This document shows, piece after piece, positions 28,124 through 36,500 of a stretch of DNA of 44,565 nucleotides. Position numbers and translations under genes: made by a program. The notes below the pieces were generated by a model that saw nothing but the letters and a program-made list of their open reading frames with translations, ran no database searches and was not told the origin of the DNA. Numbering within the stretch: position 1 is the first letter of the stretch; every line of letters starts with the position of its first letter. This DNA is from Thiorhodococcus drewsii AZ1 (lineage in GTDB: Bacteria; Pseudomonadota; Gammaproteobacteria; Chromatiales; Chromatiaceae), in assembly GCF_000224065.1 (NCBI RefSeq), contig NZ_AFWT01000039.1, positions 1 through 44,565 of the forward strand, given 5' to 3'.

Positions 28124-30061
28124 GTGAGTCTTCGAAGCCTTGACATGCTACCCCTTGTGCTGGCTTGCGTCTCGATCTTCGTCGTCGGGTTGGCGCGTGC
28201 CGATCAGCGCCAGGATTTCCTCGCCGCCGAGTCGGCCCTGAAGCGTGGCGATCGGGTCGAGTTCGCGCGTCTGTCCGATACGCTCAAGACCTATCCGCTC
28301 TATCCCTATCTGCGTTTCGCCGAGCTCACGCGCGATCTCGATGACGCCTCGGATGCGGACATCGAATCCTTCTTGCATGCGTATCCGGACACCCAGTTGG
28401 CCGAGCGGCTGCGTCGCGCCTATCTGGCACGGCTGGCTAAGGCCGAGCGCTGGTCGGACTATGCTCGGGTCTATCGGTCCGAGGACTCCGTGGCGCGCCA
28501 GTGTCTCTATCTGCGCGCACTCGTCGAGACCGGGCGGATGGCGCAGACCCGCTCCGAGATCGACCGGCTCTGGGGCTTCGGCGAGTCGCGTCCATCCGAG
28601 TGCGACCCCGTCTTCGCTGCCTGGCGCGACGCGGGTTGGCTGACCCCAGAACGCATTCGAGGGCGTTTGACTCTGGCGATGGGGGCCGGGAGTCGCGGCC
28701 TGGTGCGCTATCTCGGTGGATTCTTGCCAGACGCGGAACAGGCATGGCCGCAGCAATGGTTGGAGGTCGATCGCGATCCGCGTCGGATTCTGGATCCCGC
28801 CTGGAGTCCGACCGAGCGCGCATCTTCGGTTCCCATTCTGGTCCAGGGCATTCTGCGCTTGGTGAAATCCTCGCCGCGCGATGCGGCACGGGCGATCGAT
28901 CGCTGGCGCGCGTTGCTCGACGCCGATCCAGCGCCGGCCGCTTCGGCCTATGCTGCTGTCGGGCGCGCGCTCGCCAGCCAAGGGGATCGGCTAGGGCTTC
29001 TCTATTGGGACCACCTCGTTGCCACGACGTCCAATCTATCCCAGCAGGAAGCGCGACTGCGTGCCGCCGTCGCTCTGAGAGCCTGGGACTGGTTGGCCAA
29101 ATGGGTTTCGCGCATGCCGGACAGCGAGATCAAGCGCGATCGCTGGCTCTATTGGCAGGCGCGTGCGGACGAACAGCTCGGGCGCACGGAGGCGGCCTTG
29201 GCCGGCTTCCGTCAGGCGGCGCGCCAGCGCAGTCTCTGGGGATTCCTGGCCGCCGATCGGGTCGGGGCGACCTACAATCTGTCGCACCGACCGACGCCGG
29301 CCGAGCCGGAGCGCATCCGTCGCATTCTTCTGAGCCCGGCCTATCGACGGATCAGCGAACTGGAGCGGCTCGGTCGCGAGACCGATATTCGCCGCGAATG
29401 GCGTACCCTCACGGCGGACATGGACGACGCGGATCTCATGGCCGCGTCCTTCATCGCCGACGTCAGGCGCTGGCACGACCAGGCCGTCTTCACGCTCGCC
29501 CGAACCGGATACTGGGACGATCTGGAATTGCGCTTTCCGCTCGAATACCGCGAGGAGGTGATGGATCAGTCCTGGCAGGTCGGCATCGAGCCGGACTGGA
29601 TCTTCGCCATTTTGCGCCAAGAGAGCGTCTTCGCCCGAACAGTGGCCTCTCCGGTCGGTGCGATCGGGCTGATGCAGTTGATGCCGGAGACGGCGCGTGA
29701 AGTCGCCGCCTCGCTGGAGTTGGACGCGCCCTCGCGCTGGGATCTCGTCGATCCGTCTCTCAACATCGTCCTGGGCAGTACCTATCTGAGCCAGATGCGC
29801 GATCGTTTCGGTCATCCGGCCCTGGCGACGGCGGCCTACAATGCCGGACCTCGGCGTGTCAGCCAGTGGCTGCCGGAGTCTTGCATGGACGCCGACCTTT
29901 GGATCATGGAGATCCCATTCGCCGAGACACGAGGCTATGTCGAGCGCGTGCTCACCTACCGGATCATCTATGCCGCCCGTCTGGGCCTCGACATCAGGCG
30001 CGCGAGCGACCTCCTGAGGCCAATACCCGGCGTCGCGTTTCGGCGCGACTCCAGCCGCTGA
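28124..30061 (+). CDS. slt: Soluble lytic murein transglycosylase (Slt70-like)
   Basis: Periplasmic enzyme that cleaves glycan strands and leaves 1,6-anhydro ends. It is 645 residues: a signal peptide ending near GLARA, an alpha-superhelical region of about 400 residues (the U and L domains of Slt70), and the lysozyme-like C domain from about 470. The catalytic glutamate lies in FAILRQESVFA, followed by SPVGAIGLMQLMPETA and ATAAYNAGPRRV. The start is uncertain: GTG 28124 gives a signal peptide with an arginine in its n-region, while ATG 28145 is 7 residues shorter. Neither has an evident ribosome-binding site. Confidence 0.92.
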   Translation: MSLRSLDMLPLVLACVSIFVVGLARADQRQDFLAAESALKRGDRVEFARLSDTLKTYPLYPYLRFAELTRDLDDASDADIESFLHAYPDTQLAERLRRAYLARLAKAERWSDYARVYRSEDSVARQCLYLRALVETGRMAQTRSEIDRLWGFGESRPSECDPVFAAWRDAGWLTPERIRGRLTLAMGAGSRGLVRYLGGFLPDAEQAWPQQWLEVDRDPRRILDPAWSPTERASSVPILVQGILRLVKSSPRDAARAIDRWRALLDADPAPAASAYAAVGRALASQGDRLGLLYWDHLVATTSNLSQQEARLRAAVALRAWDWLAKWVSRMPDSEIKRDRWLYWQARADEQLGRTEAALAGFRQAARQRSLWGFLAADRVGATYNLSHRPTPAEPERIRRILLSPAYRRISELERLGRETDIRREWRTLTADMDDADLMAASFIADVRRWHDQAVFTLARTGYWDDLELRFPLEYREEVMDQSWQVGIEPDWIFAILRQESVFARTVASPVGAIGLMQLMPETAREVAASLELDAPSRWDLVDPSLNIVLGSTYLSQMRDRFGHPALATAAYNAGPRRVSQWLPESCMDADLWIMEIPFAETRGYVERVLTYRIIYAARLGLDIRRASDLLRPIPGVAFRRDSSR

Positions 30062-30165
30062 ATGATCGGGATCCCGGTCCCATCTGCTAAACTTCGTCCT
30101 CCGCGCTCGCGTCCGATGGGCGATCGATGCGCTCCTCCGATATCTCGCTTTCTGGTCCCATCCCG

Positions 30166-30771
30166 ATGATCATCCCGCGTCTCGCCCAGTGGTTAAGGCC
30201 CCATCTGCTCTTGTCCTGTCTTCTTGGGCTCGGTGCGACCGGCTGGGCGGTGGCGGAAGAGACGCCAGCGCAGGCAATGGCCCATGCCATCGCGCGCATG
30301 ATGGAAAGCATGGGGTTCAACGGTGCGGCTAGTGGGGCTCGATCACCTGGCTACCCGGCGCCGCCTAGCGTCGATGGATGGCCGTCGGCATTTGGTTCCT
30401 GGCCCATGAGCGGCAATCCGGCGCAGGGCGCTGCGGCCAACATGACGCAGATGGCGGGTCGGGCCTATCAGGGCATGATGCCGTCTGAACAACCGACTGG
30501 CTCGAATTGGACGCCTGGCCCCCTTGAGGGCGTGTGGGAGGACAATCAGGGCGGGCTCCTGATCGTGCAGGGAGCCCTATATCGGATCTATGCCGTCTGC
30601 AACGCGCATATCGACGGCGATATCCGCGTTCTCGACGGGCGCGTCGAGCTGACCAACCGGCAGCAGAATTTTACTCAGACCTTCGAGTACGCGCTCGACC
30701 AGGGCCGCTTGGCGCTACGCGATCCGAGCGGCCAGGTCTTCCTCTATCGGCGTTTGCTGCTTGGGCATTGA
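30166..30771 (+). CDS. Exported hypothetical protein
   Basis: About 201 residues and not recognised. ATG 30166 gives a standard signal peptide (basic LAQWLRPH, hydrophobic LLLSCLLGLGA, cleavage after AVA). An upstream in-frame ATG (30127) would give an unusually long n-region. The mature part starts with an amphipathic Met/Ala-rich stretch, has a Pro/Gly/Ser-rich linker, and ends in a compact beta-rich domain (LEGVWEDNQGGLLIVQG ... FEYALDQGRLALRD) that reads like a small lipocalin-like or META-like barrel. That likeness is only impressionistic. It lies about 100 bases after slt. Confidence 0.65.
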   Translation: MIIPRLAQWLRPHLLLSCLLGLGATGWAVAEETPAQAMAHAIARMMESMGFNGAASGARSPGYPAPPSVDGWPSAFGSWPMSGNPAQGAAANMTQMAGRAYQGMMPSEQPTGSNWTPGPLEGVWEDNQGGLLIVQGALYRIYAVCNAHIDGDIRVLDGRVELTNRQQNFTQTFEYALDQGRLALRDPSGQVFLYRRLLLGH

Positions 30772-30775
30772 ATAT

Positions 30776-30796
30776 CCAGCCGCCAGCCGCCAGCCG
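30776..30796. repeat. Three tandem copies of CCAGCCG
   Basis: Three perfect heptamers directly after the stop codon of the exported hypothetical protein and ten bases before the longer GCTGGTA array. The two heptamer types share a CCAGC core, read on opposite strands. Confidence 0.9.
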
Positions 30797-30806
30797 CTAT
30801 CCTTAT

Positions 30807-30887
30807 GCTGGTAGCTGGTAGCTGGTAGCTGGTAGCTGGTAGCTGGTAGCTGGTAGCTGGTAGCTGGTAGCTGGTAGCTGGTAGCTG
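30807..30887. repeat. Heptanucleotide tandem array (GCTGGTA)11.6
   Basis: Eleven perfect copies of GCTGGTA plus a partial GCTG fill 81 bases with no visible mismatch. The array lies between convergent genes. Its right end is two bases from the stop codon of the TauE/SafE gene (stop complement at 30890-30892). Heptamer arrays of this sort expand and contract by slippage. Confidence 0.97.
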
Positions 30888-30889
30888 CC

Positions 30890-31687
30890 TTATCCGAAGG
30901 CGAGGTCCGTCGCGATCAGCAGCAACAGCACGCCGAACAGCCGTTTCAGCGTCTTGACCGGGAGGCGATGGGCCAGTCGCGCCCCCAATGGGGCTGTGGG
31001 CATGCTGGCGATCAGCATCCCAAGGACCGCCGGCCAATAGACGAATCCGGTGGCCAGAGGCGGCAGTCCCTCGCGTCCCCATCCGGCCAGGACGAACCCA
31101 ATGGCCCCGGCGATGGCGATCGGTAGGCCGCAGGCCGCCGAGGTACCGACCGCCTGACGCATGTCGATCCCCCGGCTGCTCAGGAAGGGGACGGTCAGGG
31201 TTCCTCCGCCGATGCCGACCAGCGATGAGAACAGACCGATGCCGCCTCCGGCGGCCAGGAGTCCGGGCATGCCGGGCATTGGGCGGGTCTGAGCGTTTTG
31301 CGATTGGCTCAGCAGCATGCGGCTTCCCACCAGGGCGAGAAAAACGGCGAAGAGCCGTTTGAGCCAATCGGCAGGAATCCAGGAAACCACCGCCGCGCCG
31401 ATCCAGACGCCGATTACGATCCCGGGAACCAGTTTGGCGAAGAGCTCCCAACGGACGCCTCCACGCCGATGGTGGGCGCGTGCCGAGGCTGCTCCGGTGC
31501 CGATAATGGTTGCAAGCGAGGTGCCGACGGCAAGATGCGGGACCCAATCGCCGCCGATGGCGATATGGCCGAAGACGAGGATCAGCGCCGGAACGATGAC
31601 GGCACCGCCGCCGACTCCGAAAAGGCCGGCGAGGAGCCCGGAGAATGCGCCGATGAGAATGTAAGCGGCAAGTTCGATGGGTGACAT
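30890..31687 (-). CDS. TauE/SafE family anion permease
   Basis: Integral membrane protein of 265 residues with about eight helices in two repeated halves. Each half carries the family glycine motif: GLLAGLFGVGGGAVIVPAL near the N-terminus and FSSLVGIGGGTLTVPFL near residue 155. Members export sulfite, sulfoacetate or related organosulfonates; in a sulfur-oxidising host sulfite export would fit, but the substrate is inference. The gene is alone on the minus strand and its stop codon abuts the heptamer array. The spacer of 199 bases to the divergent neighbour contains a perfect TATAAT. Confidence 0.88.
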   Translation of the reverse strand: MSPIELAAYILIGAFSGLLAGLFGVGGGAVIVPALILVFGHIAIGGDWVPHLAVGTSLATIIGTGAASARAHHRRGGVRWELFAKLVPGIVIGVWIGAAVVSWIPADWLKRLFAVFLALVGSRMLLSQSQNAQTRPMPGMPGLLAAGGGIGLFSSLVGIGGGTLTVPFLSSRGIDMRQAVGTSAACGLPIAIAGAIGFVLAGWGREGLPPLATGFVYWPAVLGMLIASMPTAPLGARLAHRLPVKTLKRLFGVLLLLIATDLAFG

Positions 31688-31747
31688 GTTTCAGAGTCTA
31701 TCGAGTCTTAGGGGCGGACTGATGAGGGTGGTTTGCGAGCTGGTGGC

Positions 31748-31753
31748 TATAAT
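31748..31753 (+). promoter_or_regulatory. Perfect -10 box with downstream repeats
   Basis: TATAAT at 31748-31753 lies about 134 bases upstream of the NAD(P)-binding protein start. No good -35 is seen at 16-18 bases. Downstream, the decamer GGTCGGGTGT occurs twice (31802-31811 and 31821-31830, 19-base period). An 8-bp inverted repeat follows (GATGGATG 31837-31844, CATCCATC 31865-31872). These could be operator or leader elements. Confidence 0.4.
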
Positions 31754-31886
31754 ACGCGACACTTCGCAATCGAAAGCCTCATCTGGGGGTGTCCCTAGGC
31801 CGGTCGGGTGTTACTAAGCTGGTCGGGTGTCCATCTGATGGATGAAATAGGCGATCGAAAACAGCATCCATCGATAACAGAATCCA

Positions 31887-32795
31887 ATGAATTACAAGAA
31901 TCGTGTCTTTGTTCTTGGCGGGACCGGCTTCGTCGGTCAACACCTGTTGAACCGTCTATCGCGCGCCGGCATCCGGTCTCGGGTCGCAACGGCGCACCCC
32001 CATCGTTTTCGGGCGCTGCGCCTGATTCCGAACTGCGAGATCGTCGAGCTTCGGGACTGGTCGCACGAGGGTCTGGCGCGGTCGATGGAGGGGTGCGATG
32101 CCCTGATCAATCTGGTCGGAATTCTCAATCCGGGCTCGGGGCGCGGTTTCGAGGCGTCGCACGTCAGGCTCGTCGAGCACGCGACCCAGGCCGCCCTCGA
32201 TGCCGGTGTCGGTCGCTTTCTGCAGATGAGCGCACTCAATGCCGATGCCGAGAAAGGACCAAGCGAGTATCTGCGCACCAAGGGTCGCGGCGAGGCCATG
32301 GCGCATGCCGCCGCCGCTCGCGGCCTGGCCGTCACGAGTTTTCGACCCTCGGTGATCTTCGGACGCGGCGATAGCTTCTTCAATCGTTTCGCACGTCTTC
32401 TGCACCTGTTGCCCGGACCCTTTCCCTTGGCCTGTGCCGAATCCAGATTCGCTCCCGTCTATGTTGGTGACGTGATTGAGGCCATGGTCAAATCGCTTGG
32501 CGACTCGGCCACCCACGGAAAAGCCTATGAGCTCTGTGGTCCGCGCGTCTTTTCGCTTCGCGATCTGGTCGTCTATACCGGCGAGCAGATCGGCCGCCCG
32601 GTTCGAGTGATTCCGTTGAGCGATCGCGCGGCCCAGCTTCAGGCCAAGGTCTTCCAGGTCCTGCCCGGCAAGCCCTTTACCCTGGATAACTATCTCTCGC
32701 TCCAGGTGGATAGCGTCTGCCGCACCCAGGGCCTGGCCGAGCTCGGATTGACGGCGACCGATATCGATGCGGTGGTGCCCGGTTATCTCAAATGA
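31887..32795 (+). CDS. NAD(P)-binding short-chain dehydrogenase-like protein (complex I NDUFA9 type)
   Basis: Atypical extended SDR of 302 residues. It has the Rossmann motif VLGGTGFVGQHLL at the N-terminus, LINLVGILN, and a YLRTK in the position of the catalytic Tyr-x3-Lys. RFAPVYVGDVIEAM follows. This pattern is that of the NDUFA9-like quinone/NADPH-associated family common in proteobacteria. The specific role is not known. The start ATG has no good ribosome-binding site. It converges on the PsiE-like gene with 18 bases between stops. Confidence 0.83.
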   Translation: MNYKNRVFVLGGTGFVGQHLLNRLSRAGIRSRVATAHPHRFRALRLIPNCEIVELRDWSHEGLARSMEGCDALINLVGILNPGSGRGFEASHVRLVEHATQAALDAGVGRFLQMSALNADAEKGPSEYLRTKGRGEAMAHAAAARGLAVTSFRPSVIFGRGDSFFNRFARLLHLLPGPFPLACAESRFAPVYVGDVIEAMVKSLGDSATHGKAYELCGPRVFSLRDLVVYTGEQIGRPVRVIPLSDRAAQLQAKVFQVLPGKPFTLDNYLSLQVDSVCRTQGLAELGLTATDIDAVVPGYLK

Positions 32796-32813
32796 CGGAC
32801 AAGGGGCGCGGGA

Positions 32814-33245
32814 TCATGGGTCGTGCGGGTCCTCGCCGGCTTCGACTTCTTCTGCCGTGTCGTCGCTGAAGGCGCGGCTGAAGCGGATGATGAGGATGGC
32901 GATGCTCACCAGCACGATGGCGCCGCTTTCGTAGAGTAGGTTCTCGGGGGCGATGTTCTTGCCCTGCAGCACGATGAGCCGGGAGAGCGCGGTCACGGCG
33001 ATGAACATGGGGTAGGTGAAGGGCACGGCACGGCGGACGAAATAGACGTTCGCCATCGCCATGATCTCGATGAAGATGAACATGAGCAAGAGGTCTTCGA
33101 GCTTGACCTCGTCATGCTGGTAGATCCCGAACATGAGCTGTCCGATACCGACGAGCGCCAGACCGCCGACGATGACCAGGACGAACTTCTCGATGTAATG
33201 GAAGAGAATGGACAGCCAGCGGTCGATTCGGGTTCGTGATGTCAT
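32814..33245 (-). CDS. PsiE-like phosphate-starvation-inducible membrane protein
   Basis: 143 residues with four hydrophobic helices (about 18-40, 49-70, 77-92 and 108-122) and a short acidic C-terminus (DDTAEEVEAGED). The segment LEDLLLMFIFIEIMAMANVYF matches the core of the PsiE family. In E. coli psiE responds to PhoB and cAMP-CRP, but the protein's function is unknown. No Pho box is obvious upstream. It is a monocistronic gene between the NAD(P)-binding protein and an intergenic repeat. Confidence 0.8.
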   Translation of the reverse strand: MTSRTRIDRWLSILFHYIEKFVLVIVGGLALVGIGQLMFGIYQHDEVKLEDLLLMFIFIEIMAMANVYFVRRAVPFTYPMFIAVTALSRLIVLQGKNIAPENLLYESGAIVLVSIAILIIRFSRAFSDDTAEEVEAGEDPHDP

Positions 33246-33287
33246 CGCGCGGCTCCTCGTCGTTGCTTTAGGGACGATGGCTCGTTA

Positions 33288-33352
33288 GACAGGATAAACA
33301 GGATCGAATCTCGGATGCTTGAGCCATCCTGTCGATCCTGAAGTGTCCTGTC
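33288..33352. repeat. Imperfect inverted repeat built of ACAGGAT/ATCCTGT units
   Basis: GACAGGATAAACAGGAT (33288-33304) is answered on the other strand by ATCCTGTCGATCCTG (33326-33340) and TCCTGTC (33346-33352). Short intergenic repeats of this ATCCTGT type occur dispersed in many proteobacterial genomes. It lies between psiE and the RND operon. A second inverted repeat, CCGCCCG/CGGGCGG near 33368-33398, may be the RND terminator although it lacks a T tract. Confidence 0.6.
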
Positions 33353-33414
33353 CATTGCTTTCTGATCCCGCCCGGGCTCGACGATGTCATCGGGCGGCAT
33401 CCATGCCTTTATTT

Positions 33415-36400
33415 CTACTCCTGGGGGCGGAGCGTCGGGTTTTCCTTTTCGATCGCGTTCGTCGCCCGCTGCTGGTTTGGCGAGAGCAGCAGATAGAAGG
33501 CCGGGACCACGAAGAGCGTGAAGATGGTGCCGATACCGAGCCCGGTGATGATCACCAGACCGATGTCGAAGCGGCTCACGGCTCCAGGGCCGCTCGCAGT
33601 CAGGAGCGGTACCATGGCCACCAGCATGGCGACCGTGGTCATGAGGATGGGACGCAGCCGGGTCTCCGAGGCCTGCTCGATCGCCTCGTGCTTGGTCAGC
33701 CCTTCCTTCTCACGCAGCTGATTGGCGAACTCGACGATGAGAATGCCGTTTTTGGCGATGAGTCCGATGAGGGTGATGAGCCCGACCTGGGTGTAGATGT
33801 TGACGCTCGCCAGCCCTAGGAAGAGGAAGGCCATGGCCCCGGCGATGGAGAGCGGCACCGACATGAGGATGACGAAGGGATCGCGCCAGCTCTCGAACTG
33901 GGCGGCGAGCACCAGATAGATGACCAGGATCGAGAGGAAGAAGGTCACCTCCAGGGCAGACCCCTCGGTCTTATATTGGCGCGACTCGCCCTTGTAGTCG
34001 ATGCGTGTGCCGCGTGGAAAGATGTCCCTGGCCTCCTGCTCCAGATAGCCCAGGGCGTCGCCAAGGGTCATGCCGGGCATCATGACGCCCGAGAGGGTCA
34101 ACGCGTTGAGCTGCTGGAACTGGGTGCGCTTGGAGGGTTCGACCAGATCGTTGGTGTCGATCAGTGCGCTGAGCGGGACCAGATCGCCGCTGGCGGTGCG
34201 GATCTGATAGTCCAGCACCCGTTTGATATCGCCGCGATAGTCCTGCTTCACCTGCGGGATCACCTTGTAGCTGCGTCCCTCCATACTGAACCAGTTGACG
34301 TAATCGCCGTTGAGCATGGAGGAGAGGCTGTTGCCCAGTGTCCGCATGTCGATGCCGAGGTCGCCCGCCAGGTCGCGGTTCACATTCAGCAGTGTCCGGG
34401 GGCGCTCCATCTTGACGTCCTTCATCAGGAACATGAATTTTCCGCTTCCCATCGCCTTGCCGAGCAGCTGGTCCGAAAGCTCCGAGAGCTCATTGAAGCT
34501 GCGATCGGACAGGATGACGAACTCGATCGGCATGCCGCTTCCGGGCGTCGGCAGGCTTGGCAGGGGAAAGACCACCGTGTCGAGTCCCGTGATTTGGGAC
34601 AGTGCCCCCTGCAGATGGGGCTGGACCTCCATCTGTGAGCGGCTGCGCTGGTCGGACGGCCGCATCTTGAAGCCACCGAAGGTCGTGGTCGAGTCGCCGA
34701 ATCCGATCAGGATGAAGCTCTCGTTGTATTCCGGGAAGGACTCGAAAATCGGCCGCATCTGACCGACGTAACGCTGGTTGTAATCGATGGTGGCGGTTTG
34801 CGGTGAGGTCGCCATGAAGAAGAGGATGCTCTGGTCCTCGGTCGGGGCGAGCTCCTTCTGGGTCATGGTGTACATGCCATAGATGGCCAGCAGCACGACG
34901 ATCGCCACCAGGATCGTGGCGCTGGGAAATTTGAGCCAACTGTGGAGCAGGCGCCGATAGCCGCTGGACAACCCATGGAAGAAGCGCTCGACCGTCTGTT
35001 CGAAACGCCCCTGCTGACCGCTGCCGCGCAGCGCTGCGGCCGAGAGCATGGGCGAAAGTGTGAGCGCGACGATTCCCGAGACCAGCACGGCCCCGGCGAG
35101 GGTGAAAGCGAACTCGATGAAGAGCGATCCCACCAGACCGCCCATGAAGCCGATCGGGGCATAGACCGCGATCAGCGTGGTGGTCATGGCGATGATGGGC
35201 AGTGCCAGTTCGCGAGCCGCATCGATCGCCGCCTCGCGCTTGGATTTGCCCATCTCCAGATGGCGGTGCACGTTTTCCACCACCACGATGGCATCGTCCA
35301 CCACCAGGCCGATCGCCAGCACCATGGCCAGCAGGGTCAGCAGGTTGATGGAGAAGCCCATCAGCAGCATCAGGAACCCGGCACCGATGATCGACAGCGG
35401 CACCGCGACCGAGGGGATGAGCGCCGCGCGTAGCGAGCCGAGCGAGAGGAAGATGACCAGCAGCACGATCAGCACCGCTTCGGCGAGCGTCTTGAAGACC
35501 TCATCGATGGATTGCTGGATGAACTCGCTGGCGTCGTAGGCGATGGAGGCCTTCAACCCCTCGGGGAAGCCGGCCTCCAGTGTGGGCATGAGGTCGTGAA
35601 CACGTTCGGCCACATCGAGCGGGTTGGACCCCGGGGCCGGCTCGATGCCGATGAAGATGGCAGGGATGCTCTTGTAGAGTGTGGTCGAGTCGTAATCGGC
35701 GGCGCCCAACTCGATGTCGGCGATGTCCTCCAGCCGCACCAGCGCACCGCCTTGCTCGCGGATCACCAATCGACGGAAATCGTCGGCCTTACTGATGTCG
35801 GTCGTCGCCGAGAGATCGATCTGGACCATGTTGCCCTGGGTATGTCCGAGGCCCGCCAGATAATTGTTGGTCTGCAGAACCTCGGCGACCTCCTGCCCGG
35901 TCACTTCGTGCGCGGCCATCCGCGCCGGGTCCAGCCAGATGCGCATGGCATAGGTCTTGTTGCCGAACAGTTCGGCCTTGGCCACGCCCTGAGCCGCCTG
36001 CAATTGGGGCTGGACCACGCGGATCAGATAGTCCGTGATCTGGGGCAGCTCCATCTCCTCGCTGTAGAAGGCCAGGTACATGAGCGCCGTGCTATCGCCC
36101 GTGGTCGAATCGATCACCGGGTTCTGGGCGGCCTCGGGCAGGACGTTGAGCTGGCTGGCGACCTTGGCCTGGATCTCGGCGACGGCGGCGTTGGGGTCGT
36201 AGTTGAGGCGCATGTTGGCCTCGATGACCGAAACGCCCGCCGAGCTGGTGGAGGATAGGAAATCGATGCCGTCGGCTTCGGCGATCGCCTGTTGCAGCGG
36301 CTGGGTGATGAAGCCCTGGACCAGGTCGCTGCTCGCACCGGGATAGGCCGTGGTGACGCTGACGACCGTGTTCTTGGTTTCGGGATACTGGCGAACCTCC

Positions 36401-36495
36401 AGGTCGAGGAAGGAGCGAATGCCGAGTACCAGGATCAGCAGGCTCACCACGCTCGCCAGCACGGGGCGATGGACGAAGATGTCAGTGAATTTCAT
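33415..36495 (-). CDS. RND multidrug efflux transporter, inner-membrane pump (HAE1/AcrB-like)
   Basis: 1026 residues with the 12-helix RND layout: helix 1 at about 10-28, a large porter loop, helices 2-6 at about 335-490, a second porter loop, and helices 8-12 near the C-terminus. The proton-relay aspartates lie in GLVVDDAIVVVENVHRH in helix 4, and the partner lysine in LIAKNGILIVEFANQ in helix 10. PALFYLLL-type ending is present (VVPAFYLLL). The adaptor gene lies 5 bases upstream, so they form one operon. No outer-membrane channel gene is adjacent, so a TolC-like partner must be elsewhere. Substrates are unknown. Confidence 0.93.
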   Translation of the reverse strand: MKFTDIFVHRPVLASVVSLLILVLGIRSFLDLEVRQYPETKNTVVSVTTAYPGASSDLVQGFITQPLQQAIAEADGIDFLSSTSSAGVSVIEANMRLNYDPNAAVAEIQAKVASQLNVLPEAAQNPVIDSTTGDSTALMYLAFYSEEMELPQITDYLIRVVQPQLQAAQGVAKAELFGNKTYAMRIWLDPARMAAHEVTGQEVAEVLQTNNYLAGLGHTQGNMVQIDLSATTDISKADDFRRLVIREQGGALVRLEDIADIELGAADYDSTTLYKSIPAIFIGIEPAPGSNPLDVAERVHDLMPTLEAGFPEGLKASIAYDASEFIQQSIDEVFKTLAEAVLIVLLVIFLSLGSLRAALIPSVAVPLSIIGAGFLMLLMGFSINLLTLLAMVLAIGLVVDDAIVVVENVHRHLEMGKSKREAAIDAARELALPIIAMTTTLIAVYAPIGFMGGLVGSLFIEFAFTLAGAVLVSGIVALTLSPMLSAAALRGSGQQGRFEQTVERFFHGLSSGYRRLLHSWLKFPSATILVAIVVLLAIYGMYTMTQKELAPTEDQSILFFMATSPQTATIDYNQRYVGQMRPIFESFPEYNESFILIGFGDSTTTFGGFKMRPSDQRSRSQMEVQPHLQGALSQITGLDTVVFPLPSLPTPGSGMPIEFVILSDRSFNELSELSDQLLGKAMGSGKFMFLMKDVKMERPRTLLNVNRDLAGDLGIDMRTLGNSLSSMLNGDYVNWFSMEGRSYKVIPQVKQDYRGDIKRVLDYQIRTASGDLVPLSALIDTNDLVEPSKRTQFQQLNALTLSGVMMPGMTLGDALGYLEQEARDIFPRGTRIDYKGESRQYKTEGSALEVTFFLSILVIYLVLAAQFESWRDPFVILMSVPLSIAGAMAFLFLGLASVNIYTQVGLITLIGLIAKNGILIVEFANQLREKEGLTKHEAIEQASETRLRPILMTTVAMLVAMVPLLTASGPGAVSRFDIGLVIITGLGIGTIFTLFVVPAFYLLLSPNQQRATNAIEKENPTLRPQE

Positions 36496-36500
36496 GGCGG

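Noticed and set aside
30776-30887. Possible CRISPR array
   Set aside because: Units are 7 bases with no spacers; a simple tandem repeat.
30744-31547. Open frame encoding repeated SYQLPAT units through the heptamer array
   Set aside because: The upstream part is an off-frame reading of the TauE/SafE gene; the heptad peptide is only the repeat read in frame.
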